A stretch of 54,209 nt of DNA, from contig UQUJ01000013.1 in NCBI GenBank assembly GCA_900544195.1, forward strand, positions 1-54,209, written 5' to 3'. Of the stretch, positions 25,755 through 34,295 are shown piece by piece (positions within the stretch are counted from its first letter, which is position 1; each line of letters opens with the position of its first letter). The notes beneath the pieces are model-generated. The model saw nothing but the letters and a program-made list of their open reading frames with translations. It ran no database searches and was not told the DNA's origin. The DNA comes from an uncultured Alistipes sp. (GTDB lineage: Bacteria > Bacteroidota > Bacteroidia > Bacteroidales > UBA932). The translations under genes and the position numbers were made by a program.

Positions 25755-25840
25755 CAGTATGCGCAACCTTCAAAAAATACCCTGCATCATCTAATCGTTT
25801 ATTTCAGCCTATATTCTCGTTTCTCAATCAAAAAAACCGC
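25755..25840 (+). repeat. Family A fragment A5 (one arm)
   Basis: Begins like A3 (CAACCTTCAAAAAATA, then CCTGCATCATCT) and continues with a decayed version of the middle (CCTATATTCTCGTTTCTCA). The apical core and the right arm are lost. Confidence 0.6.
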
Positions 25841-26087
25841 GTAACTATTGTAAAATCAAATGGGGGAGACTGTCTTAAAAGTATAATTACCACCTCTGAT
25901 TCTCTTGCGTCTCCATTGATTTTCTCTTTTTTGAAAACGCAAAGATAGCGGCAGATTACAACCGAGTCAATGCGTAACCGCGGAGACGCTTACCGAGGAT
26001 TGAAAATTCGTTGCCGCCCCTGTATAGGGGTACAGACTTTTCAGCTCTCGCCGGGACTTTTAAGGCAGTGTGGAGGGGGAGACTGTC

Positions 26088-26177
26088 TCTTCGACAAGCT
26101 CTGTGACCGCAGGAGCAGTGACCGCAGGGGCAGCAACCGCAGGAGCAGTGACCGCAGGGGCAGTGGCCGCAGGAGCA
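26088..26177 (+). repeat. REP running into 15-bp tandem repeats
   Basis: CTTCGACAAGCTCTGTGACC (26088-26107) is a REP. From 26103 five units of GTGACCGCAGGAGCA follow with few changes, to 26177. The repeat unit starts with the REP end GTGACC, so the array probably grew from the REP. Further GTGACCGG copies lie up to 26240. Confidence 0.8.
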
Positions 26178-26417
26178 GTGACCGGAAAAGGATCAACGGC
26201 CGGTGACAACTCTGTGACCGGTGACAAACACAGTGACCGACGAGAAGGCCGTGGAGGGCAAGTTGCTAATATTCAAGATGTTTTCAGTACCTCCTCCTAC
26301 ACGCAGCGGGCAGGAGGACACTCTGCGAAATAATTAATTTTCAAGTACTAAAGCTCCACGGACACGTGAACGTGGTGAAGGAGTGAGGAGAGGTGCGGCA
26401 TCCTGACAAGAGGGATG

Positions 26418-27041
26418 CTACTTCTCCAACGGGAAAAGGCCGTAGAGTTCGGCATCGATGCGGTCGGTGATGGAGGCGAAGTCCTCGGGGCGGTTCTCGA
26501 AGTCGAGATCGTCAGCCTCAATTGTCAGGACCTTGCCGTCATATTCATTGATCCACTTGTCGTAACGGTCGTTCAGGCCGCTGAGATATTCAAGGCTCAT
26601 GGTCTGCTCGTAGTCGCGGCCGCGTTTCTGGATCTGCGCCACGAGGTGAGGCACTGATGATTTGAGGTAGATCAGCAGATCCGGCTTGCGCACCGTCGCC
26701 GCCATCACGTTGTAGAGGTCCATGTAGGTCTCGTAGTCGCGCTTGCTGAGGTTGCCCATCGCATAGTTGTTGGCCACGAAGATGTGGACTCCCTCGAAGA
26801 GCGTCCTGTCCTGGATGATGACCTCCCGGCTCCGCGCGATCTCCAGCACGTCCTTGAATCTCTGGGCAAGGAAGTAAGTCTCAAGATTGTACGACCAGCG
26901 GGGGATGTCCTTGTAGTAGTCCTCCAGATAAGGGTTATAGGTCACCGACTCGTACTTCGGTGTCCATCCGTAATGGGCGGAGAGCATCCTCGTCAAGGTG
27001 GTCTTGCCGCTGCCTATGTTGCCTGCTATTCCTATGTGCAT
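26418..27041 (-). CDS. Deoxynucleoside kinase (copy 2)
   Basis: A 207-aa paralogue of the kinase at 21562, with the same P-loop GNIGSGKT at residues 7-14, QDRTLFEGVHIF and a C-terminal NRPEDFASITDRIDAELYGL almost equal to copy 1. Identity is about 60 % by eye and the proteins align without gaps over 204 residues, so this is an old duplication with kept function. It should serve deoxynucleoside salvage with a different base preference from copy 1. It is second in a minus-strand pair after the MBL hydrolase; the 42-base gap is largely a REP. Confidence 0.92.
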   Translation of the reverse strand: MHIGIAGNIGSGKTTLTRMLSAHYGWTPKYESVTYNPYLEDYYKDIPRWSYNLETYFLAQRFKDVLEIARSREVIIQDRTLFEGVHIFVANNYAMGNLSKRDYETYMDLYNVMAATVRKPDLLIYLKSSVPHLVAQIQKRGRDYEQTMSLEYLSGLNDRYDKWINEYDGKVLTIEADDLDFENRPEDFASITDRIDAELYGLFPLEK

Positions 27042-27068
27042 CGTAATATGTTCTTTTATGTTTTTTCA

Positions 27069-27091
27069 GTCGCTTCGACAGGCTCAGCGAC
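27069..27091. repeat. REP at the 3' end of the MBL gene
   Basis: A perfect REP with ends GTCGC and GCGAC around TTCGACAGGCTCA. In other copies the ends are GTCAC and GTGAC, so the outer pair has changed on both sides. It overlaps the last codons of the MBL gene and supplies its TGA stop. Confidence 0.85.
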
Positions 27092-27812
27092 CGATGGAGT
27101 CTATCTCTATACCGTCCCCGTCCCAGTCAATGTCCTCCTCCGGCTCGTTGAACGGCTGGAGAAACGGATTCTGGGTCCTCTCATTGGCGATGGTGGTGCG
27201 ATGCCCGTGTCCCGGAAGCACATCCACATCGCCCGGCAAGCCCATCAATTTGTCCATAATACTGATGATCTCCCTGTCATAATCCCCTCCAAGATGGTCT
27301 GTACGGCCTATCGCTCCGGCAAAGAGAGTGTCACCGCTGAGCAGAACCTTGTCCGCCTCGCAGTAGTAGCAGACGCAGCCCGGCGTGTGACCCGGCGTGG
27401 TGATCACCTTGAACGGCGCGCCCTGAAGCGTGTCCAGCACCTCGCCGCCACTGATGTCAACTGTCTGGATCTGAGATGAGTCCGGAGCCAGCAGCCCGAA
27501 ATCCCTCACTGCGGCCTGGTTGTTGTCCAGCACGATCTTGTCATCCGGCGACATCAGAACCGGCACTGAATATTCCCCCACAACCTTCAGCACTCCGTGA
27601 ACATGGTCAAAATGCCCGTGTGTCAGCCACACCGCCTTAGGAGTCAACCCCTCTGCCGCGATAAATTCCCGAAGCTTGGCGAACTCCTCCGGCCAGTAGC
27701 ACCCCGGATCCACAATCACACAATTCCCAACCGCATCCCAAAGCAAGTAGCAATTCTCACGGAAAGAATTGAATATAAATGTCTTGATGTTTAGTTGATG
27801 ATCCTGACTCAT
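27084..27812 (-). CDS. MBL-fold hydrolase (glyoxalase II-like)
   Basis: A 242-aa metallo-beta-lactamase-fold hydrolase of the hydroxyacylglutathione hydrolase-like group. The metal motif THGHFDH is at residues 64-70; TPGHTPG, the bridging Asp in SGDTLF, and PGHGHRTT follow, so the di-metal site is complete. The natural substrate is unknown. The C-terminus (DSIGR and stop) is partly written by a REP. The gene starts 69 bases from uvrA on the other strand with a -7 box TAAATTTG at 27838-27845, back to back with that of uvrA. Confidence 0.88.
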   Translation of the reverse strand: MSQDHQLNIKTFIFNSFRENCYLLWDAVGNCVIVDPGCYWPEEFAKLREFIAAEGLTPKAVWLTHGHFDHVHGVLKVVGEYSVPVLMSPDDKIVLDNNQAAVRDFGLLAPDSSQIQTVDISGGEVLDTLQGAPFKVITTPGHTPGCVCYYCEADKVLLSGDTLFAGAIGRTDHLGGDYDREIISIMDKLMGLPGDVDVLPGHGHRTTIANERTQNPFLQPFNEPEEDIDWDGDGIEIDSIGR

Positions 27813-27837
27813 TGAATGTCTTGTTTACTCTTGACTA

Positions 27838-27865
27838 CAAATTTACTGAATATTCGTTAAATTTG
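27838..27865. promoter_or_regulatory. Back-to-back -7 boxes for MBL and uvrA genes
   Basis: TAAATTTG on minus (27838-27845) points to the MBL gene, and TAAATTTG on plus (27858-27865) points to uvrA. They are 12 bases apart, so the two promoters must overlap. Neither has a perfect TTTG at -33. The uvrA box lies inside the longest uvrA frame, which supports the shorter start. Confidence 0.55.
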
Positions 27866-27880
27866 CGGAATAAAGAGGAA

Positions 27881-30724
27881 ATGATGAGCAAGAAAGAATA
27901 TATCGAGATCAGGGGGGCGGAGGCGCATAACCTTAAGGGTGTGAATGTGGACATTCCGAGGGGGGAGTTTGTGGTGGTGACGGGGCTTAGCGGAAGCGGA
28001 AAGTCCTCGCTGGCGTTCGACACGATCTACGCAGAAGGGCAGAGACGGTACCTGGACACTCTTTCGCCTTACGCCAAGCACTTTATGGGTGTACTGGAAA
28101 AGCCTGAGGTCGAGAGCATCACGGGGCTGAGTCCGATCATCGCGATTGAGCAGAAGACCACCGGGAACAACCCCCGCTCCACCGTCGGCACCATCACCGA
28201 GATATTCGATTTCCTCCGACTTCTCTACGCGAGGGCCTCGAGGGCATATTCACCGGTCACGGGGAAGGAGATGGTCCGCTACACCGACGCGCAGATCGTG
28301 GACCTGATAATGGATGAATATAAGGGGAAGAAGTGCTATCTGCTCGCTCCGTTGGTCGTGGGCCGCAAGGGACATTACCGCGAACTGTTCGACCAGCTCC
28401 GCAAGCGCGGCTACACCGATGTCAGGGTGGACGGGAATATACTCCCGCTGAACGAGGTTGATGCTCTGGACCGCTACAAAAGCCACTTCATAGAACTGGT
28501 CGTGGACAAGCTCAAGCCGTCTGAGGGCGATGAGAAGCGGGTACGGGACTCCGTTATGTCAGCTCTGAATCTTGGCAAAGGCTCGGTCGCCCTGCTGGAG
28601 TTCGGCTCTGACAGACTCCGCCATTTCTCCAAACATCTTGTCGATCCTGATTCAGGAATATCCCTGCAGGAGCCCGCGCCACACTCTTTCTCGTTCAACT
28701 CTCCGGAAGGTTACTGTCCTCACTGCAAAGGACTTGGGATGATAGTGGATGTGAATATGGACACGATCATTCCCGACCGGTCCGTCTCGATAGCGGACGG
28801 TGGAATAGTTCCGCTGGGAAAGATGCGCGAGACCAAGAAATATGACATTATCCGCTCTATCGCACGGAAATACAACTTCTCTCTGTACGACCCTATCGAC
28901 TCGGTTCCGGACGAGGCCATCTCGCACATCATATTCGGAAGCGACGAGCTGTTCCGCGTGGGCGAAGGAAGTCTGTCAGAGATGGTTTCTTTCGACGGAA
29001 TCGTGGAGGACATCGACGAGAAGATCGTCTGCCCGGTCTGCCACGGAACCCGCCTCAACGAGAATGCCCTGTGCTTCAGGATTGACGGGAAGACCATCGC
29101 CGAGGTGGCTGCGATGGAGATGACCGAGCTCAAAGCTTGGTTCGCGTCTCTGCCGGAGAAACTGAATGTCAGGGAGAACAACATCGCCAGAGACATCCTC
29201 AAGGAACTCAATGAAAGGGTTCAGTTCATGCTGGACGTAGGTCTTGACTACCTGTCACTCGACCGTCCTACGGCCTCGCTTTCCGGTGGTGAGGGTCAGA
29301 GAATCAGACTCGCCACCCAGATCGGGTCGAAGCTTGTCAACGTGCTTTACATTCTGGATGAGCCGTCCATCGGACTTCATCAGAGAGACAACAGAAAGTT
29401 AATCAACTCGTTGAAGGAACTCAGGGACGAGGGCAACTCCGTGATGGTGGTCGAGCACGACTACGAAACGATGATGAACGCCGACTGGCTGGTGGATGTC
29501 GGCCCTGGCGCCGGCGACAAAGGCGGAAGAATATGCCTGAACGCTCCCCTGAAAGCGCTGATGGAATATTCATCGGACAAGGGAAAGATTCCGGCCTCGC
29601 TGGACAAGGAAACCGCCGGACACTGCATATTCGGAAAGTCAAAGACTCTGGATTACCTTCAGGGAAAGGATTCGATTGAGATTCCGTCCACGCGCCGCAC
29701 TGGTAGCGGCAAGTACCTGAGCATCAAGGGCGCAAGAGGCAACAATCTGAAGAATGTCAGCGTGGATTTTCCGCTGGGATGCTTCATCGGGATCAGCGGA
29801 GTCAGTGGCAGCGGCAAGTCAACGCTCATCAACGAGACCCTGATGCCTATTCTCAAAAACAAGTTCTACAGGGCTAAGCTGCGTCCTTTGGCTTACGACT
29901 CGATTGAAGGTGTGGAGAACATCGACAAGCTGATAGAGATTGACCAGAGCCCGATCGGACGTTCGCCGAGATCAAACCCGGCCACGTTCACGGGTGTGTT
30001 CAACGACATCCGCAACCTGTTCGCCGACACTCCGGACGCAAAGGTGCGCGGGTTCAAGGCCGGCAGGTTCTCGTTCAACGTTGCCGGTGGCCGCTGCGAG
30101 GCCTGCAAAGGAGCCGGAATCAAGGTTATCGAGATGAACTTCCTGCCATCCGTGAATGTGGTCTGCGACGAATGCAGGGGCAAGAGATACAAGGAGGACA
30201 CGTTGGCCGTGCACTACAAAGGTAAAAACATCAACGATGTGCTTGAGATGCCGATCAGCGAGGCCTACGAGTTCTTCAAGCCGATTCCGGCCATCGCCCA
30301 GAAACTGAAGGCGTTGGTCGATGTTGGTCTCGGCTATGTGCATCTTGGCCAGTCTGCCGTGACGCTTTCCGGAGGTGAGAGCCAGAGGATGAAACTGGCA
30401 GCGGAACTGTTCAGAAAGGCGACCGGCAACACGTTGTACATCCTCGATGAGCCGACGACCGGCCTTCACTTCGAGGACATCAAGGTATTGCTCAACGTTC
30501 TGCAACAACTTGTCGATCAAGGTAACACGGTGATCATCATCGAGCATAACCTGGATGTCCTCAAGAGCGTGGATTACCTATTCGACCTCGGTCCTGACGG
30601 TGGCCGTCGCGGTGGCCAGATCGTCGCCCAAGGCACCCCCGAAGCCCTCGCCCGGAACCCAGCCTCCGTCACCGGCCCGTTCCTAAAAGAGATTCTTGCT
30701 AATGCTGCCGTTAACCGTCCATAA
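27881..30724 (+). CDS. uvrA: UvrABC excision nuclease subunit A
   Basis: The damage-sensing ATPase of nucleotide excision repair, about 947 aa. Two ABC modules are complete: Walker A GLSGSGKS and GVSGSGKS, signatures LSGGEGQR and LSGGESQR. Zinc motifs are CPVCHG and the second CEACKG...CDECRG. The sequence ends at a normal place. I start it at ATG 27881 (MMSKKEYIEIRG), not at 27812, because the extra 23 residues are unlike UvrA and contain the promoter. It is a single gene, divergent from the MBL gene. uvrB is not in the window. Confidence 0.97.
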   Translation: MMSKKEYIEIRGAEAHNLKGVNVDIPRGEFVVVTGLSGSGKSSLAFDTIYAEGQRRYLDTLSPYAKHFMGVLEKPEVESITGLSPIIAIEQKTTGNNPRSTVGTITEIFDFLRLLYARASRAYSPVTGKEMVRYTDAQIVDLIMDEYKGKKCYLLAPLVVGRKGHYRELFDQLRKRGYTDVRVDGNILPLNEVDALDRYKSHFIELVVDKLKPSEGDEKRVRDSVMSALNLGKGSVALLEFGSDRLRHFSKHLVDPDSGISLQEPAPHSFSFNSPEGYCPHCKGLGMIVDVNMDTIIPDRSVSIADGGIVPLGKMRETKKYDIIRSIARKYNFSLYDPIDSVPDEAISHIIFGSDELFRVGEGSLSEMVSFDGIVEDIDEKIVCPVCHGTRLNENALCFRIDGKTIAEVAAMEMTELKAWFASLPEKLNVRENNIARDILKELNERVQFMLDVGLDYLSLDRPTASLSGGEGQRIRLATQIGSKLVNVLYILDEPSIGLHQRDNRKLINSLKELRDEGNSVMVVEHDYETMMNADWLVDVGPGAGDKGGRICLNAPLKALMEYSSDKGKIPASLDKETAGHCIFGKSKTLDYLQGKDSIEIPSTRRTGSGKYLSIKGARGNNLKNVSVDFPLGCFIGISGVSGSGKSTLINETLMPILKNKFYRAKLRPLAYDSIEGVENIDKLIEIDQSPIGRSPRSNPATFTGVFNDIRNLFADTPDAKVRGFKAGRFSFNVAGGRCEACKGAGIKVIEMNFLPSVNVVCDECRGKRYKEDTLAVHYKGKNINDVLEMPISEAYEFFKPIPAIAQKLKALVDVGLGYVHLGQSAVTLSGGESQRMKLAAELFRKATGNTLYILDEPTTGLHFEDIKVLLNVLQQLVDQGNTVIIIEHNLDVLKSVDYLFDLGPDGGRRGGQIVAQGTPEALARNPASVTGPFLKEILANAAVNRP

Positions 30725-30809
30725 CGCTTAGGTGTGCTCCAGATCTTGTCATAATAGTTTCAGTCTGCTCTTTTGAAAGGAGAATATCTCCTTCATAATG
30801 GCAACAGGA

Positions 30810-31250
30810 TCAGAAAAAATGTCTTGAACCATTTTGAAAAGATTCGGCATTCGACATACATTCTAATGGAGTATTTGTCAAAAGCGGGACATCAGAGTCT
30901 TTTAATATTTTTGACACAACAGAGAGAAGCGTATATTCACAGGAAGACGCATCCTGAGGAGGATCAAGTATTTCTTGCGCATCAACAAGCAGTTCGTACT
31001 CGTAGCCACTTTCATAGTTGAAGCCATCTATCTGGCTATGACTAATTTGCCAGACAGGGTTGTTGTCAACCTTTATCCAATAGCATGTCTCAGGCCCATT
31101 GGCTCCTGTAGCGGTGATTGTCTTTGATGCAACAATCCATTTTTCTTCCCAGCTTTTGCCATAGATAGTAGATTCTCCATCAGATTTATTACAACTGACA
31201 GAGAGAACGGCGAGAAGAGACAAAACACAAAAAAGAAGTTGTTTGTTCAT
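30810..31250 (-). CDS. DUF4377 small lipoprotein
   Basis: A 146-aa secreted lipoprotein with lipobox LSVSC (Cys20). Residues 35-115 fit DUF4377, a small domain of unknown role; the marker segment is FNYESGYEYELLV followed by PPQDASSCEYTLL. The last 25 residues (VPLLTNTPLECMS onward) do not look like the family and may be a frame-shifted or replaced end. The gene is clearly more A/T-rich than its neighbours uvrA and the ROK kinase, and stands alone, so recent transfer is possible. Confidence 0.7.
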   Translation of the reverse strand: MNKQLLFCVLSLLAVLSVSCNKSDGESTIYGKSWEEKWIVASKTITATGANGPETCYWIKVDNNPVWQISHSQIDGFNYESGYEYELLVDAQEILDPPQDASSCEYTLLSVVSKILKDSDVPLLTNTPLECMSNAESFQNGSRHFF

Positions 31251-31847
31251 AAAAAGTCTTTGTCCAAAGTTTTACAAAAAAAAAGAATTGATTCCCAATC
31301 GTTAAGAATAATCATAGGCAATACTGCTTCTACGATTTCAGAGGTCAGTCGCCTATGTTGAGTCAATCGCTAGTCACGCCTATAGTACTGGTCCGGCCAC
31401 TAGGTCATAGGATCATATACAATACTATATCACAAATTTATAATACATTACACGGAAAAGCAAGAGTAATTTATAAAAGAGCAAATAAGTTTGCAGAGTG
31501 GCACTTGAGCCAGTTCTCGCAAGCCATTAATAAGAGCAAAAGAATCTTCGCGCAACTCGTGTTGCGAATTTAGCAAGTGTGTCGGCCCGTTCCACAAGGA
31601 GATTCTTGACAGAAAAGTGTAGAATACCGCATTCTTCCGCCGAAAGGCCGCACGGTATTTCCGTGGAGACCAAGCAACTGAAGATCAACAAAATGACGCA
31701 CCCTCCTCAGCCCTATGTCAGGCACAAGGAGGGTGCGTCAGTATATTCATTTACAAGAGTTTGCGCTCCACGGTTGAAGGGAGGCTCGCTCTTTCAACGG
31801 CACCAAGCAAGGCTTCAAGGCCAGGCCGGATGCCGCATCGGGAAAGG
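31251..31847. other. A/T-rich gap between DUF4377 gene and ROK kinase
   Basis: About 600 bases with no convincing gene. The only feature I can support is the terminator hairpin at 31693-31739. The rest is A/T-rich and of unknown origin. Confidence 0.5.
31693..31739 (-). terminator. Terminator of the fucP-ROK operon
   Basis: A perfect 14-bp stem (TGACGCACCCTCCT with AGGAGGGTGCGTCA) around a 19-base loop. On minus it is followed by TTTTG. It lies 109 bases past the ROK stop. Confidence 0.7.
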
Positions 31848-32807
31848 CTATCGTTCCCAGGCGAGGGCGGAGGCGCCGAGGATGGCGGCGTCGGACTCCT
31901 TGAGCTGGGAATATACGAGCTGGACCTTGTTCTTCCAGAGAGGGAGGACGTTGTCGTTCATCGAACGGAGGATCGGCTCGGTGAGGAACTCCTTGCTTCT
32001 GGCGAGACCGCCGAAGAGAACGATGGCCTCAGGAGAGGAGAACGCGATGAAGTCGGCGAAAGCCTGGCCGAGGAGGGTTCCGGTATATTCAAAGATCTTG
32101 ATGGCAAGGGCATCGCCTTCCTTGGCGGCCTCATAGACATCCTTTGAGGAGATGTTGTCAAGGCTGCGGAGGGCCGATGGCTGATCGCTCATATCCAGCC
32201 ACTCGCGGGCGGTTCTGGCGACTCCGATCGCTGAGCAGTAGGTCTCAAGGCAACCGTTTCTTCCGCAGTTGCAATGACGGCCGTTGTGGCGCACGATCGT
32301 GGTATGGCCGAGCTCTCCGGCGAATCCGTCGTGACCATAGACCATCTCACCGTTGATGACTATTCCGCTGCCGACACCGGTTCCAAGGGTGATCATGATG
32401 AAATTCTTCATACCTCTCGCGGCACCGTAGGTCATCTCACCCATCGCGGCGGCGTTGGCGTCGTTGGTTAGGGTCACAGGGATGCCGCCCATCGCTTCGG
32501 TAAGCATCTTGGCGAAAGGAATCGAACCAGCTCTTCCCCAAGAAAGGTTAACGGCATTCTCGACTTCACCGGTGTAGTAGTTGGCGTTAGGAGCGCCCAC
32601 ACCGATTCCACGGATCTGCCCTTCGGCACCGGCATCGGTGATGATCTTCTTCAGCGCCGCGGCAAGTTCCTCGATGTAAGGCTCGACAGTAGTGTAGGAG
32701 TCCGAGCGGATGACTGTCTGGGCGAGCACGGTTCCGCGCGCGTCAACAACCCCACATTTGGTGGTCTGTCCACCGACATCTATTCCTATTACTAGATTCT
32801 GTTCCAT
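31848..32807 (-). CDS. ROK-family sugar kinase (glucokinase-like)
   Basis: A 319-aa kinase of the ROK family. ATP site DVGGQTTKCG at the start (residues 10-19), catalytic Asp116 in TNDANAA, GELGH (164-168), and zinc site CNCGRNGCLE (179-188), so it is an enzyme and not a repressor (no helix-turn-helix). Probable substrate is glucose or a related hexose. It is second in a minus-strand pair after the FucP-type permease with a 55-base gap. The divergent aldolase locus suggests that both handle one incoming sugar, but this is inference. Confidence 0.92.
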   Translation of the reverse strand: MEQNLVIGIDVGGQTTKCGVVDARGTVLAQTVIRSDSYTTVEPYIEELAAALKKIITDAGAEGQIRGIGVGAPNANYYTGEVENAVNLSWGRAGSIPFAKMLTEAMGGIPVTLTNDANAAAMGEMTYGAARGMKNFIMITLGTGVGSGIVINGEMVYGHDGFAGELGHTTIVRHNGRHCNCGRNGCLETYCSAIGVARTAREWLDMSDQPSALRSLDNISSKDVYEAAKEGDALAIKIFEYTGTLLGQAFADFIAFSSPEAIVLFGGLARSKEFLTEPILRSMNDNVLPLWKNKVQLVYSQLKESDAAILGASALAWER

Positions 32808-32862
32808 AATATTTGGCTATGATAAGTCCCGGTGGAGAACCCCACCGGGACGGGATTTCAAA

Positions 32863-34146
32863 TTAAGCGGTTTTCTTTACTTTAGAGCCGAAGAGGGCGT
32901 ACCAAAGGATATAGGCGACACCGATGATGATAACGATGTAGCTCATCAGATAGTTGGTGGCGTCAGCGACGGCACCCTGGATGAGAGGAAGGATACCACC
33001 ACCGCAAACCATCACCATGAACAGGCCGGAAGCGATAGATGTGTACTTGCCGAGGCCCTCGACAGCGAGATTGAAGATGGCGCCCCACATCACGGATGTG
33101 CAGAGTCCGCAGAGGATGAAGAACATCACTCCGATCGGAATCTCGGCGAGGGAGAATGACAGCTGGGAGGTGATGGCCGGGAACTTGACTGTTGTCGTGT
33201 CACCAAGGAACATTCCAAGAAGAAGGAATATGATGGCGACAGTGCCCACGAAGCTGACCATGGCGCGGCTGGAGACCTTCCCTCCGACGGAAGCACCCAC
33301 GAGACGACCACAAAGCATGAGGAACCAGTACATCCCGACAATTGTTCCAGCCACAGCGGCGCTGATGCCGATCTCGGCGGATGTCATGTATAGGTTCACG
33401 AAGTTAGGAATACCTACCTCGACACCCACATAGACGAATATGGCGATGATACCAAGCACGAAATGCTTGAAGGAGAGGGCTCCCTTGACGCTCTCGCCGA
33501 TGGTGAGCTGCTGCGTCTTTCCGGAAGCAGCAGCAGCCTCAAGCTCAGGTTCAGGAATATGCGAGGCCGCGATGATGATGAACGCCAGAGCGAAAATGCC
33601 CATCGCGATGAAGAGCGCCGGATTGGCGTCGGCGATCTGAGTGTCCTTCGTAACGTCACCGATGAGATAACCCACGAGCACAGGCACGATCGTGGCGCTC
33701 AAGGAGTTGCAGGATCCGCCCCACTGGATGAGCTGGTTACCCTTGTTTCCACCACCACCGAGAGTGTTGAGCATAGGGTTCACAACCGTGTTGAGCATAC
33801 ACATTGAGAAACCGGAGATGAACGCGCCGAGAAGATAGACGGCGAAGCTGCCGGCGATTCCTGAAAGGAATGTGATGCCGACTCCGACAAATCCTACGGT
33901 CACGGCCGCGAGGGCGGTGAACTTGTAGCCCTTCTTGGACAGGATCATACCGGCAGGCAGGCCCATAAACGCATAAGCGATGAAGTTGGCGGCGTTGCCC
34001 AGCTGGGACATAAAGTTCGAAGCGGCGAACTGCTGCTTCACGATGACTCCGAACGGATTCTGGAATCCCGTCACGAATGAGATCATCGCGAACAGGAAGA
34101 ACATGATCACAATAGCGAAAATGTTACCTTGTTGTTTCTTTTCCAT
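32863..34146 (-). CDS. FucP-type sugar:proton symporter (MFS)
   Basis: A 427-aa inner-membrane permease of the FHS group in the major facilitator superfamily, with about 12 membrane segments. The family block FVTGFQNPFGVIVKQQF is in the first helix region; NTVVNPMLNTLGGGG and GNQLIQWGGSCNS are in the middle. FHS members carry fucose, galactose or glucose with protons; the substrate is not decidable here. It is first in an operon with the ROK kinase. A -7 box TAAATTTG lies at 34193-34200. It is divergent from the PHP/aldolase genes. Confidence 0.92.
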   Translation of the reverse strand: MEKKQQGNIFAIVIMFFLFAMISFVTGFQNPFGVIVKQQFAASNFMSQLGNAANFIAYAFMGLPAGMILSKKGYKFTALAAVTVGFVGVGITFLSGIAGSFAVYLLGAFISGFSMCMLNTVVNPMLNTLGGGGNKGNQLIQWGGSCNSLSATIVPVLVGYLIGDVTKDTQIADANPALFIAMGIFALAFIIIAASHIPEPELEAAAASGKTQQLTIGESVKGALSFKHFVLGIIAIFVYVGVEVGIPNFVNLYMTSAEIGISAAVAGTIVGMYWFLMLCGRLVGASVGGKVSSRAMVSFVGTVAIIFLLLGMFLGDTTTVKFPAITSQLSFSLAEIPIGVMFFILCGLCTSVMWGAIFNLAVEGLGKYTSIASGLFMVMVCGGGILPLIQGAVADATNYLMSYIVIIIGVAYILWYALFGSKVKKTA

Positions 34147-34192
34147 TTGTAAGATGTTTTATGTTATCGAAAATATTTCGTGGCATATTCCA

Positions 34193-34200
34193 CAAATTTA
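34193..34200 (-). promoter_or_regulatory. -7 box of fucP-type permease operon
   Basis: TAAATTTG on minus matches TAnnTTTG, 47 bases before the start codon. No TTTG is seen at the standard spacing. Confidence 0.45.
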
Positions 34201-34273
34201 GCAAATTAATTTCAAATTTGACCGAACGGCTTCAAAAATCCGCATTACAGAATGACCTTTATAGGATTATTGC

Positions 34274-34281
34274 TAACTTTG
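34274..34281 (+). promoter_or_regulatory. -7 box of PHP-aldolase operon
   Basis: TAACTTTG matches TAnnTTTG, 14 bases before ATG 34296. It fixes the start of the PHP gene downstream of it. The -33 element is not clear. Confidence 0.5.
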
Positions 34282-34295
34282 AGCAAAGAATACTC

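Larger units (their letters stand above)
25538..26417. other. Repeat-filled gap between convergent galactanase and kinase 2
   Basis: No believable gene. It contains a family C unit (25621-25725), one arm of a family A element (25755-25840), a REP (26088-26107) that runs into five 15-bp tandem units (26103-26177), and short hairpins. The 87-codon frame from 26070 is a translation of the tandem units. Confidence 0.65.

Noticed and set aside
26070..26333. 87-codon frame rich in VTAGA repeats
   Set aside because: It is the translation of a REP and its 15-bp tandem units; no family match and no promoter.
31355..31573. 72-codon frame in the A/T-rich gap
   Set aside because: No family, promoter or conserved start; composition fits non-coding sequence.
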